DNA of 32,195 nt. Source: Halocaridina rubra (Eukaryota > Arthropoda > Malacostraca > Decapoda > Atyidae). Positions within the stretch are counted from its first letter, which is position 1. Every line of letters begins with the position of its first letter. Positions 1 to 14,542 of the stretch are shown here, one piece after another. The stretch covers positions 1-32,195 of the forward strand of contig JAXCGZ010014185.1 in the NCBI GenBank assembly GCA_037179515.1, given 5' to 3'. The notes beneath the pieces are model-generated. The model did no database searches. It was not told the origin of the DNA and saw only the letters and a list, made by a program, of their open reading frames with translations. Position numbers and translations under genes: made by a program.

Positions 1-189
1 ATGAATATTTATTCGCATGAAAACCTCGAGGGCTTCCAATGGATTTGTTTACATCATTTTGAAATAGTTAAAATTACTCACTGTTATTGCATAGATTCAC
101 CCCCCCCCTCCATGATTTGCCCATCACCCCGTCCCTTGAAAAGGGGGGTAGGGGAATAAGGGGTTATGTTTAAATATTTATTTGGTAAC

Positions 190-205
190 CACACACACAC
201 ACACA
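190..205 (+). repeat. (CA)n microsatellite, short
   Basis: Eight CA units. Confidence 0.9.
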
Positions 206-281
206 GAAAGAAATATGTAGCTAGGTAGATAAAATAATAGTCGTATAACCAATATTAGATTTAGATGTATAGAAGGAGAGA

Positions 282-286
<5 letters not shown>

Positions 287-357
<71 letters not shown>
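287..357 (+). repeat. (TA)n microsatellite
   Basis: About 71 bp of uninterrupted TA, translating to Tyr-Ile repeats in a spurious ORF. Confidence 0.97.
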
Positions 358-360
<3 letters not shown>

Positions 361-420
361 GTAATAGATATGTATATTTCATTGCTTTACAAACCATTAA
401 CTAAAACTTTGACCACCATG

Positions 421-423
<3 letters not shown>

Positions 424-483
<60 letters not shown>

Positions 484-494
484 GTAATAATAAT
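424..494 (+). repeat. (ATA)n microsatellite
   Basis: About 57 bp of pure trinucleotide repeat, one interruption (atag), then a few more units. Confidence 0.96.
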
Positions 495-571
495 CGATAT
501 GTATATTTTTGTAAAAATTAAAAATGAACAACTCCCAAAGCAACAACACTTGTATACACATGATGATAAAT

Positions 572-577
<6 letters not shown>

Positions 578-642
<65 letters not shown>

Positions 643-644
643 TA
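578..644 (+). repeat. (GA)n microsatellite
   Basis: Two pure blocks split by a GG step near 608-610, with a short GATA end. Confidence 0.96.
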
Positions 645-753
645 AACTATACGCGATAACAACCCGTTTCTCTGTACCGGAAATATCATCTGGGCGAGTT
701 TGTTATGTTCTTGGTTAAAAGGTATTTAAATAATTAATTGTAATAAATTAGAA

Positions 754-755
<2 letters not shown>

Positions 756-838
<83 letters not shown>

Positions 839-906
839 TAGATAGATAGATAGATAGATAGGTTTGATAGATAGATAGATAAGTAAATAGATAGATAGAT
901 AGATAG
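756..906 (+). repeat. Compound (TA)n-(GATA)n microsatellite
   Basis: About 80 bp of TA passes directly into (TAGA)n, broken at aggtttga (around 861) and aagtaa (around 881). The shift from TA to GATA within one array suggests the tetranucleotide arose from the dinucleotide by point change and slippage. Confidence 0.96.
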
Positions 907-1168
907 TCATACATGATTTAAGATAAGATAAAGCATATTTGGATCTCGTAACATTCGTATGTAATATAAATATTTAGTAAACCGATTAGTTTCCGTGTTT
1001 TATACTCGTTATACTGTAATTACTAAGCTTGAACTAATGAAATACGGATTTTCTGATTATATAAAAAGTATATGTAGTGTACATATAAATATTTACATAA
1101 AGAGCATACTAAATTATATGTAATTAAGTAAAATGCACTTTCAAAGAGGAATGATGTGTAGTTTAACG

Positions 1169-1203
1169 TGTGTGTGTGTGTGTGTGTGTGGTGTGTGGTG
1201 TGT

Positions 1204-1250
<47 letters not shown>

Positions 1251-1272
1251 TGTGTTGTGTGTGTGTGTGTGT
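1169..1272 (+). repeat. Interrupted (TG)n microsatellite
   Basis: TG repeats with several single-base phase breaks (ggtgtgg steps at 1190-1206 and 1249-1256). Confidence 0.96.
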
Positions 1273-1547
1273 ACTTACAAATAAATACATAAAATATATA
1301 AATTTATACAAATTACTGTATATGTAAAGTAGTTTTTAAAAAGTTGTTATATATAAAAATTTGACCAAGAGATAGTGCAATTTAATTTAAATACAAACCT
1401 CAACAATAGACATACAGAAAGAAATAAGAGGAAAAATAAGTGCAAGACACCAAATTAAGGCCTATCTTATAATTACAAAAAAATAAATAAAAAATACACC
1501 GCTATGCGGTCAATTTAGACAGAAAAAAATGGCATATTGTAACTTAC

Positions 1548-1823
1548 TGTTATAATGGTGAAAATGTTTAATGTCCATCAACACTTACATGATCTGAAAA
1601 AGACAAAAAAAGTATAATAACATACCAATTAACGCACACATAATACACACACAAACATACACACATACCCACGCACGCACAAACACAGAAAATACTCAAG
1701 GCCAGAGAAGTGTTTACATTAAAAAAAAAAATCGATACTTGCACATATTGGAAAACCCAGCAATTAATCACATACTCACCTGGATTCACTTAGCACACCT
1801 GTGTGGGTAGATGTAGCAGACAT
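1548..1823 (-). other. Minus-strand splice-like segment (short transcript candidate)
   Basis: Read on the minus strand, an ATG at 1823 opens a short frame (MSATSTHTGVLSES plus two bases) that ends at 1780 on a consensus donor, ccag|gtgagtatg. A very strong acceptor follows 186 nt later (ctttttttgtctttttcag, exon start 1593), and another consensus donor (aaca|gtaagt) lies at 1548/1547. The 186-nt intron size is reasonable for an arthropod. The second exon has stops in all frames (read on from the first it gives RSCKC and stop), so this would be a noncoding or UTR-type transcript, or chance. Confidence 0.22.
1634..1687 (+). repeat. Degenerate CA-rich repeat
   Basis: Imperfect CA units with CATA and CGCA variants, apparently a decayed (CA)n. 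It lies inside the candidate minus-strand intron 1594-1779. Confidence 0.7.
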
Positions 1824-1908
1824 TGAACGTTTTACATTACCTCCCATCCCCCATAACACAGGTGTACACATGTTATGGAGGGATGGGGGAAGTGAAACAG
1901 AACACCTG
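1777..1908. promoter_or_regulatory. Cluster of four CACCTG/CAGGTG E-boxes
   Basis: Matches at 1777-1782, 1796-1801, 1859-1864 (as CAGGTG) and 1903-1908. CACCTG is the core bound by Snail/Slug and ZEB-type zinc-finger repressors and by some bHLH proteins. Four within 132 bp is far above chance for a 6-mer. One match overlaps the candidate minus-strand donor, so part of the signal has another possible cause. Function is inferred only. Confidence 0.3.
1841..1892. repeat. Inverted repeat / hairpin
   Basis: The arm ctcccatcccccataaca (1841-1858) pairs with tgttatggagggatggggga (1871-1890), with one bulge and a 12-nt loop. It is not simple-sequence DNA. It sits inside a cluster of four CACCTG E-boxes (1777-1908). 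Confidence 0.7.
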
Positions 1909-2308
1909 TCCCAGTCGATGACTAACCAGGACGTGACTTGGGTAAAATAAACTGTATGACCTCATGGCCTAGGGGTGAAAATTGTGTGTGGGAGAATAAT
2001 AGGTCAGAGGTAGCATTTTCTTTCTTTTCTCAGTTTTTGGGACACTTGTGCATGTAGCTAAGCTGATTTAGGAAGTACGTGGAAACCTATAAATATCGAT
2101 TTCGGATATATTGACGTCGTCTAGTCCGTATGCGTGTTTTTTTTTTTTAAGAATAACAAAGAAAAAACAAAAATCAGTTAGAGGAAAAATAGGAAATAAG
2201 TTTGAGAATATAGGGTAAATAAAATAAAAATGAAATTACAGGGTATTAACTTTGTGGATAATTACTAAATAACTGGAAAATATAAGATGATGTGTGCAGA
2301 ATAATTTG

Positions 2309-2312
<4 letters not shown>
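1893..2312. other. Noncoding, nothing recognised
   Basis: A+T-rich unique-looking sequence with no supported exon, RNA or element. Confidence 0.6.
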
Positions 2313-2374
<62 letters not shown>

Positions 2375-2445
2375 AATTTTTCCCTGACCGGGTTTCGCAC
2401 CTAGGGCATATAATCAGTTTGCCAAACCACTACCAACTTTTATTA
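2313..2445 (-). mobile_element. tRNA-like SINE fragment ending in (AT)n
   Basis: On the minus strand an A box-like TGGTAGTGG (2435-2427) is followed by a B box-like GGTGCGAAACCCGG (2401-2388), in the order and rough spacing of a tRNA gene. The tRNA-like part ends near 2371 in gaaaaatttttc and runs straight into an (AT)n tract at 2313-2370. A tRNA-like head followed at once by a simple repeat fits a SINE whose 3' tail is, or has grown into, a microsatellite. The acceptor-stem pairing of a true tRNA gene is not apparent. Confidence 0.4.
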
Positions 2446-2663
2446 CTGAAGGTATAAGAGACGAGAGAAACCTTTCTTCTACGTGCCAGAGCTAGGGAAT
2501 GGAATATACTCAAATAAATGCCTATGTTCATTACACGCTCTCTTCCCAACACATTATGTACTGAATGTTTTTGAGGCAATATGTCTTTGCTTTTTCGTAT
2601 GGATATACATTTCAGCAATAAATATCTTTGTAATTAATATGTATATTTTTTGTTCTGTTTCAG

Positions 2664-2757
2664 ACATGGATCAGGCGGGGGACTGTTTGCCAGACGTCTA
2701 GATTTCAGCAGTTTCAATGCTTTGCCTCGACACAAGATCAACTCCTATCACATCAAG
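2664..2757 (+). CDS. Internal coding exon of an unrecognised gene
   Basis: A 94-nt exon candidate. Upstream is a strong acceptor, a T-rich tract ending in ttctgtttcag. Downstream is a good donor, aag|gtaggg. The first base completes a split codon, then 31 codons are read to a codon boundary (donor phase 0). The peptide includes GGGLFARRLDFSSFN and then LPRHKINSYHIK; it is basic, of mixed composition and not low-complexity. One other frame is also open, but its peptide is less protein-like; the remaining frame hits a stop. The exon is clearly richer in G+C than the A+T-rich DNA around it, as expected for an exon inside a long intron. I do not recognise the family and no domain can be assigned from 31 residues. 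It probably belongs with the candidates at 25968-26026 and 27105-27129. Confidence 0.55.
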
Positions 2758-3450
2758 GTAGGGAGCAAATCGTATTCAGCAAATCATATAAAAAAGTTGT
2801 TTCATTCTCTCTTCCTCTCATTCAATTTTTGTCAGTGATTATGACCTTTTTGTTATTACTTCACAAGTACTTATAAAAGTATTAATAAAGTGTCATGCGG
2901 TAAACAAAGAATGTCCTTTGTGGTGTTAAGTGGTTATTAGTATATATAAAAGAAGTATATATATTTTTTCACTATGTTCCATGCAGGGTTTTGTAGTTTT
3001 GTACAATGTTTTTTTTTTACCAATACATGCATTGAACTTGATTGCTTTTAATTCTTTTTTACGCGTTATACCACGTGTCGAATTATGCTTATTATGACCT
3101 GTAGTTGTTCATTTACTCTTAATATACACCGAAGATCGCCGAAGAACTTCCGAGAATCGTCGATTTAACCGAATTCGGCTCCAAGAAGAGATGGTTAATA
3201 TTAATTAATCCCAAGTCGTTTTTACCACGGATGATTACATAGCCAGATCTCAACGAAGACGTATTTTTTGATCATATTTCCTGACTTTAATCTGATGAGT
3301 TAATTATATGCAAAGGTCTTATTTAGGGTTTACCCTCTCACAGACTCTGCTCTTATTGATGAGCGCCAGAAGTGTTTACCAAAAAAATAAAAATATGACA
3401 TTTTAATAATGATTTTCAAGATGTTTTTGAAGGCTAATAATTTCATACCA
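2758..3450. other. Intron-like DNA after the first exon
   Basis: Begins with donor gtaggg. A+T-rich with T-runs, no further splice pair or element. Confidence 0.55.
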
Positions 3451-3600
3451 TGATGAGAATAAGTTAAGAAAACTCTCAGGATATTAAAAAAAAAATAAAA
3501 GATTCAATGATGAGAATAAGTTGAGAAAACTCTCAGGATATTTTTTAAAAAAAGATTCAATGATGAGAATAAGTTGAGAAAATTCATAGTATATTAAAAA
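3451..3600 (+). repeat. Minisatellite, about 2.7 copies of 53-57 bp
   Basis: Copies start at 3451, 3508 and 3561 with tgatgagaataagtt(a/g)agaa, each followed by a poly-A/T run of variable length. The last copy diverges after agaaaa. The length difference between copies lies in the A-run. Confidence 0.85.
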
Positions 3601-4270
3601 AAGAAGAAGTAATTTTGACTGCAGAAGAAGTTGATTTTGTGATAAGTTTTTAGATGTTGACTGAACTTTGCTATAAAATTTTTTTTAAAATGTGGTGATT
3701 TTACTGTAAAGAAAATCGAAAGATACTTTGTTTTTTGAGCTAATAAATAGTGAGCTCGTATTTTTTGCTTTTGAGCTAAATGGTGTTATAATATTGAGTA
3801 ATTTCTAATGCAAACACATTAAAATAGTGACAATTCAGTAATTTTCAAAAGCAATTTAAAAAAAAACTGTAGTGTAATATGATTCAGTAATGATTCACCA
3901 ATGTAAAAGCAACTGCAAAAACAAAATAAAATGTAAAAATAGATTATCTAGTATAAACTCAGTAAAACATAAAATACTAAAATGTAAAAAAAAAAAAAAA
4001 AAAAAAATCCTCAGAGAGAGACATCACAAGAAAAATGATATATTTCTGTATAAGTTCATAATCTACAAGTGTACATTAGCCTTCAACAGACTTGCATTAA
4101 AACACAAATTTTATGTGATTTCTACACCGGCGGAAACAGTCCACAATTTCATCGATGCCTGCATTTAAAATGTAAAAATCAAAATAATAAATCCTTGGAG
4201 ATATATTAGATAGAAGCCAGACTTTTCCATCAGTGAGCTATCTTTCTCTGCCTTAGAAGTCAAATATTGA
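3601..4270. other. A+T-rich intron-like DNA with poly(A) run
   Basis: Holds a 22-base A run at 3986-4007 but no recognisable retroposed gene before it. A 92-codon Lys/Asn-rich frame across the A run (3890-4168) reflects base composition. Confidence 0.55.
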
Positions 4271-4319
4271 GTCTTCAAAGTCAAAAAGTAAGACTTCAAA
4301 AGTCAAAAAGTAAGCCTTC
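4271..4319 (+). repeat. Tandem repeat, two copies of about 22 bp
   Basis: The unit cttcaaa(a)gtcaaaaagtaag is present twice in tandem with a third partial start. Confidence 0.75.
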
Positions 4320-4328
4320 CAAATATCA

Positions 4329-4450
4329 TTATGAACTGAATAGATTGGCTTCTGATCCATAGACTGTACCCAGAGATTACATTATTCTATATATTCAGTA
4401 TTATTATGAACAGTATTTTGGCTTCTGATCCTAAGTCTGTACCCAGAGTT
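4329..4450 (+). repeat. Tandem duplication, period about 73 bp
   Basis: Two copies of a unit running attatgaac...ttggcttctgatcc...gtctgtacccagag, at 4328-4374 and 4403-4448, separated by A+T-rich DNA. Single-base differences show it is not recent. Confidence 0.8.
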
Positions 4451-5263
4451 TTTATATATTAGAGATTTTACATGATAGAGAAACTTGGACACGAATTTTA
4501 TTAGTAAAAGTTGTGATATTTCTAGCAGAAATACAGAGAATGTGAAGGAAAAGGATTCCATAAGAATGAAAAGAAATTTGAATATAATAATTACTAAGTC
4601 TATATAATTTTTATTGTAGTTTTCCTACTGTGTTAAAAGTTTGTAATGTAGTTTTCAATGTGTTTCGTTACTCTTTACTTTGATATTAGATGGAAAATAT
4701 CCATAATATACGTGTATATAAATGCTTTTGATCTCGGTGCGCAGAACACAGGAGTGAATGTTTTTGGTAATGCAAAAAGAATATTGCATTTTATATTATT
4801 TTTCTTCATTTCTTCTTTATTTATCTTCTGCATTTCTTTTCTGTTGTCAAAGGGACACCAAATGACGACGAACTGTTAGTTCCTAAAATGACACCTTAAT
4901 AAGTTCCTAAAAATGACACCTCCGGAGCCGCGAGTTCTTCTACTTAGAAGAAGCAAAAAAGACATTCCCTTTTGCAAATTTAGACTTTTACGTATTCCCT
5001 CCGGAGAGATGATATTTCTATGCTTAAGGAATTTGGGAAATGTCAAATCTCTGCAGAGATTCTGATTTATTTAATTTTTCGCAGTTCTTTCTTTAGTTTT
5101 ATTTTGGGGTTATCCTCTACTTTTCATTTTTTTTTATATTGAAAAAGGGTAAAAATATTCTGAAAAAAAGAGTACTAATAACGAAATTATAAAATTGAAG
5201 TTTTTGAAAACGCCTCTAATCATTGCCAACATTTTTTTTTTTTAGTACCAGTTTTATCATTAT

Positions 5264-5271
<8 letters not shown>
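4451..5271. other. Noncoding, nothing recognised
   Basis: A+T-rich. The 73-codon frame at 4658-4879 has no coding support. Confidence 0.5.

Positions 5272-5325
<54 letters not shown>
5272..5325 (+). repeat. (TA)n microsatellite
   Basis: Pure TA preceded by a short GT run. Confidence 0.97.
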
Positions 5326-5330
<5 letters not shown>

Positions 5331-5397
5331 GTTTAATGTAGTGCATTTTTTGGGGGGGGCACGTAAATGAGTGTGACCAAAGAAAATTATGTAAATT

Positions 5398-5822
5398 AAG
5401 AGAGAGAGAGAGAAAGGAACATGAAGAAACAGATTGTGAATAAAGAGAAGGATCTTAGAAAATAAAAATAAAAGGAGAGATACACTGAGAGAGACTGTGT
5501 GAAAAAGAAAAAAGATGTGAAAGAAGGGAAAATAAAAAAAAAAGAGGACAAAATAGTGTGTGCGTGGGGGGATTGGGGTGGGAGAGATGATGTGGGTGAG
5601 GGTGGTGGGGGAGTTGCGCTCATTCCATATCGATCGCATTTTATAACTTTCCCGAGCGGTATATCGTAAAACTATATCTCGTAAAAGTGAGAAAAAGGGT
5701 TTAGGCGAGGCTGCAGAGAGGGGAGAAAAGCAATGTATGGCAAAATATGAGAGGGGAAACAGAGAGTGAGAGAACGCGAAAAAGATGACAAAAATAACAA
5801 CAAAAATATAAGCTGAAAGCAT
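5398..5822 (+). repeat. Polypurine-rich tract
   Basis: About 400 bp in which the plus strand is dominated by A and G (gagaga, gaaaaa, gggga runs), including several G-runs at 5567-5613. The strand bias removes stops on the minus strand and yields a false 200-codon frame (5220-5822) rich in Phe, Leu and Ser. It could form triplex DNA locally. Confidence 0.75.
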
Positions 5823-6323
<501 letters not shown>

Positions 6324-6605
6324 ATAAAGAGGGCATTTCAGTATTTAATAAAAAGGGTAATTTGGGAGGCAATAAAAAAGGACAATTGGGTGTTTTTGGT
6401 CAGTTGTTAACGGGCCCTACGACACCATGGAGAATGGGGGAATGTGGGAGGGGGATTTTTTTTTGCCTTTTTATACCTTTTCTGAAGGAAGAGAAAGAAA
6501 AGGAACAGAAGAAAAAAGTTAATAAATAAATACCAAGGAAGGGAAATTATTACATATTGCACTCACTCCCTACATGTATGCAGGGAAATGTGCGTGCGAG
6601 CGTGC

Positions 6606-8666
<2,061 letters not shown>

Positions 8667-8754
<88 letters not shown>
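8667..8754 (+). repeat. (TA)n microsatellite
   Basis: About 88 bp of pure TA. Confidence 0.98.
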
Positions 8755-8757
<3 letters not shown>

Positions 8758-9389
8758 TGTGATTCTGTATATTTATCATAGTATGTGTCGATATACATGA
8801 GAGGAATAGACGAACAGGAATGTATCATTTATTAATTTTGCTCTCCCTCCTGTGAAGTGCGGAAGGAATAAGGGGAGTGGGTGGTGCAGAGAATGGTAGG
8901 GAACGCGTTAGTATGGACCGATAGATACGGTAATTGTCGTAACAGGGTAGAGGGGGTAATTTAGAAGCAACCAAGCGGTGATTCTTAATTGGCAAACGAT
9001 GATGAAGGCAGTTTCCGTGTCAGAGTTAATGAGTGAACTAGATTATAATTATGGCTAAAAGGAGTTTGGCCTTAGAGGTGTGTGTTTATACAAGTAGAGG
9101 GTGGGGGGGGGAGAGACCTTTATATAAGGTAGGATTAACATGCAAATGAGTTATGTAAATTTGAGTGTAAAGTTCATTCTATGGATATTACACTTAAACT
9201 GTGATCGAACTTTGATAATAGAGTTAACAAGGCCCGAGGGGTATGGAAGCCTGGTTAGTCCTCGTAATGGTTTTGTTGAATATAATTCGTGAGAAATAAA
9301 ATATATCTCCGATTAGTTTATGAAACTACTTCTTCTTCAGATCTTCACTGTCTCTCTTACAGCAATCATACAGTACTTCAAGTTTCGCC
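8755..9389. other. Noncoding, nothing recognised
   Basis: Less A+T-rich than the preceding block, with a G run at 9101-9111, but no coding or element signal. Confidence 0.5.
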
Positions 9390-9705
9390 ACAAAGGTCTG
9401 GAAATCTATGATATGTCAAAAGGTTATTAATTTAGGTTAGGGTGTTTCCTAGGTTCTCAGAGTATGACATTATTACTTCATATAAAAATCACTGGGATGG
9501 AGAAGCGTTTAATGTGTGCTCTTACAATGAACCTTTAACTTCTTCTACAAAGGTATTATGTTTATAAAGAGGTCAAAGGTCGCAAATTTGGGTTAGAGTG
9601 TGCGTTCTTTCTTTCTTCTAAAAGACACTGACATTAATACACTTTATATAAAAAAAATTACAGTAGGGTGGTGAAGAAATGAATGTGCTCTCTCACAATG
9701 AACCT
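9390..9705 (+). repeat. Diverged tandem duplication, about 157-171 bp
   Basis: Two related units, 9390-9534 and 9547-9705, share acaaaggt, gggttag(g/a)gtgt, gacatta...acttcatataaaaat-like segments, tggagaag/ggtgaagaa and the end acaatgaacct. The offset drifts from 157 to 171 bp through indels, so it is old. Confidence 0.6.
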
Positions 9706-10144
9706 GTTATTGTCTGCTATATCATCAATTCTAGATAATTAATTTTTACAACATGAAACGCTGACTGTTTAACTGCGTTTTTGCTTTTAACTTACCATTA
9801 GTAACCTAAACAGTCTTCGGGAGTCATTCCAGCCTGTCAGCGTTGTTCTTTACTGGTGCCATTCACTCTTTTGAACCAACTGGCACTGTTGTTTTGGAAA
9901 TAGATCTCGTTCAGTCATTCTGGGTTTTTCATTTACTTTTATTTCCATTTTAGTGTTTTTATCTCGACATATATGGGGCATAACGGAGCGAGATCCATAG
10001 TTCGACGAACAAGGTGCTAAATACAGTCACTGGATTGGAAAATTAATTTTGTGCTCTTGGGATTTACTTGCTCTTATTGTTTGAAGGTAAAGAAGTATAC
10101 ATAAATGTATACGGTTTTTATACCGATTATATTGCGTTATCCGA
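9706..10144. other. Noncoding, nothing recognised
   Basis: No supported feature. Confidence 0.5.
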
Positions 10145-12440
<2,296 letters not shown>

Positions 12441-12475
12441 GGGGAGGGGAGCGAGGGTAGGAATGGGTGTTAGGG
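12441..12475 (+). other. G-quadruplex motif
   Basis: Five G tracts (gggg, gggg, ggg, ggg, ggg) separated by loops of 1, 5, 7 and 5 nt, satisfying the usual G3+N1-7 rule outside any simple repeat. Confidence 0.55.
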
Positions 12476-14443
12476 TGATGAATGGGATCTCATTGAAGTC
12501 CCAAGATGTTTAGCGAACGTTATAGAAGGGCATAACCGCTCCCCCATTCCTACCACCATCTACTGCTGCTCCCCCATATCTAACCCCATCTCCTACTTCC
12601 TAGAGCGAAAATCCTATGGGCGAAAAGAAAAGAAAAAACAATCGCAATGTACATCGGTCATATGATAAAAAGACTATATAAAAAAAAATAGCGAGATGGA
12701 ATGAGAAGAAGAAAAAGCAGAGAAGGAAAGTGAGATCAGCTGCTATAAGGATGATGTCAAGAGGGAAAATGAAGGTGGGGTAGAATTCCAAAAGAGGGGC
12801 AGGAGGGTGATTTGGAAAGGGGGGGGGTAAAATGGAAGTAGGAGGTGGAAGAGCTGACGATTTATGATATAGCAGTAGCACTTAGGTCGGAGACTAGATC
12901 TATTAAAGAGGGAGTTTGTAGCAGGGGGATTCTAAGCCCCATTTGAGGGAACTGGTTAGCAGGGTATGGAGGGATCCAAGGCCCCCAGAGGAAGGTGCCA
13001 TTGTAAGGGGTTTGTAGAGGGGAATAGGGAGCCTCTGTAAGGGCTGGTCGAAGGGAGGAAGGAGTGTAATGGGGGTAGGGAAGAGGAATCAAAGTGTGTG
13101 ATGGGCATAGGCTGTTTGTCGTCAAGCGTTTCACGTGGAGGAGAGGGTCTTGAGATGTGTGTGTGTGTGTGACTCATGTCCAAATGAGTTCTTTTGTATG
13201 TGAGTCACGAGGCTTCCTCGAATTTTGGTGTACCCTCTTTGAAATGCTTCCATTTCTTTGGCGTTTTTTGACTCACTAGTATCTATATGATTTAGTTAAG
13301 TATTATATAATTGTAAAATCGGTTCCTTCAATATCTCATCATAGCTGCTGATCAAGAACATGACGTATTGTCAATTCATACTTAACCCCAACCAGGTGAA
13401 TTGAACACTCAGGTTTTCGTATCAATATTTGCACTACCTAGTCATGGCTTTCTGGTAAAAAAAATTATTATTCCCATAATCATGCATAACCCCAACAACG
13501 TGAGGGAAAAAATCACTCCTTTAAGTTTTCTTTAAACCCTCTGCCATATATCCTAAAGCTTAGATACCCCTGAAGACCATTCTTTGTCTGAGTATTTATT
13601 TCTGGTCTTTGAAAGGGGACTTTCTAGAGGTAAACAACCGTGAACATTCTTGAGGCATTTGCTGTTCTTCCAGTTCCATTATATCTCTTACGGGAAGAAA
13701 CTTGGTACTATGGCCTAGCTTCCAGCTGTGCTTTATGAATATGGGTTTCTGGGAATTTCGGCAAAAGAATCGAGACCTTCTTTTGATGAGGGATATATAT
13801 TTTTAGCTCTCGTATTTTCAACAGAAGGAGAGAGAGGTTCCATATTCTTCCGCTATTTATTTGGCCTTAGCGACAGTGGATATTATTTCTTCTTTTCTTC
13901 GCATTTATATCGTTAGAAAAATAACTCAAATTATATGTAAAGTAAGATTTTTTTTAGTTCATGTTGCCTAGTATCCGCCACTTATTGATGTTTTGGGAAA
14001 TGTTTACCTACAGAATTAGGTCACCATTCTTAATGCTATTTTTGTTTTTATAATTACAGAACATTTAGAATAATTTAGTTGTCAGTTACCAAAATGTCTT
14101 TAAACTGCATACCCCATTCTCACCCTTACTACACAAATGCGTCCCAATTTAGGGGAAAGGTTTTCTGGTACTATACTGTTTGCCAGACTGAATATCCATC
14201 CAACTGCCGATAATGGATGGGTTGGTGATGTCAGTTAAACTGAATGCGTCCTGTTACATCAATAAATAGTCCGATAACATTAAAGAATTATTAGAAATTT
14301 GCAGTACTATTTTCAACATCAGTATTACTATTATCTGTTTGTTTTGGGGTCAAAGATTACTTGAATGTAAAGTTCTCAATTCAAACTTTATAGCAAAATT
14401 CATTACATTTGCAACTTGGTAGAGAAATTGTAAAGCATACGGC

Positions 14444-14445
<2 letters not shown>
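12476..14445. other. Noncoding; purine-rich 12610-13150
   Basis: The first half is G/A-rich on the plus strand (G run 12819-12827) and yields Pro/Ser/Leu-rich false frames on the minus strand. The second half is unremarkable. No element or exon is supported. Confidence 0.5.

Positions 14446-14540
<95 letters not shown>
14446..14540 (+). repeat. (GA)n microsatellite
   Basis: About 95 bp of pure GA. Confidence 0.98.

Positions 14541-14542
<2 letters not shown>

Noticed and set aside
3451..3600. Regular repeats as a CRISPR array
   Set aside because: Tandem copies have no unique spacers and the context is eukaryotic.
3890..4168. Poly(A) run as sign of a processed pseudogene
   Set aside because: The sequence before the A run is A+T-rich without coding character. 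No target-site duplication was seen.
5220..5822. 200-codon minus-strand ORF, the longest frame in the window
   Set aside because: It consists of the complement of a purine-rich tract plus a (TA)n array (Phe/Leu/Ser runs and Tyr-Ile repeats). No coding features.
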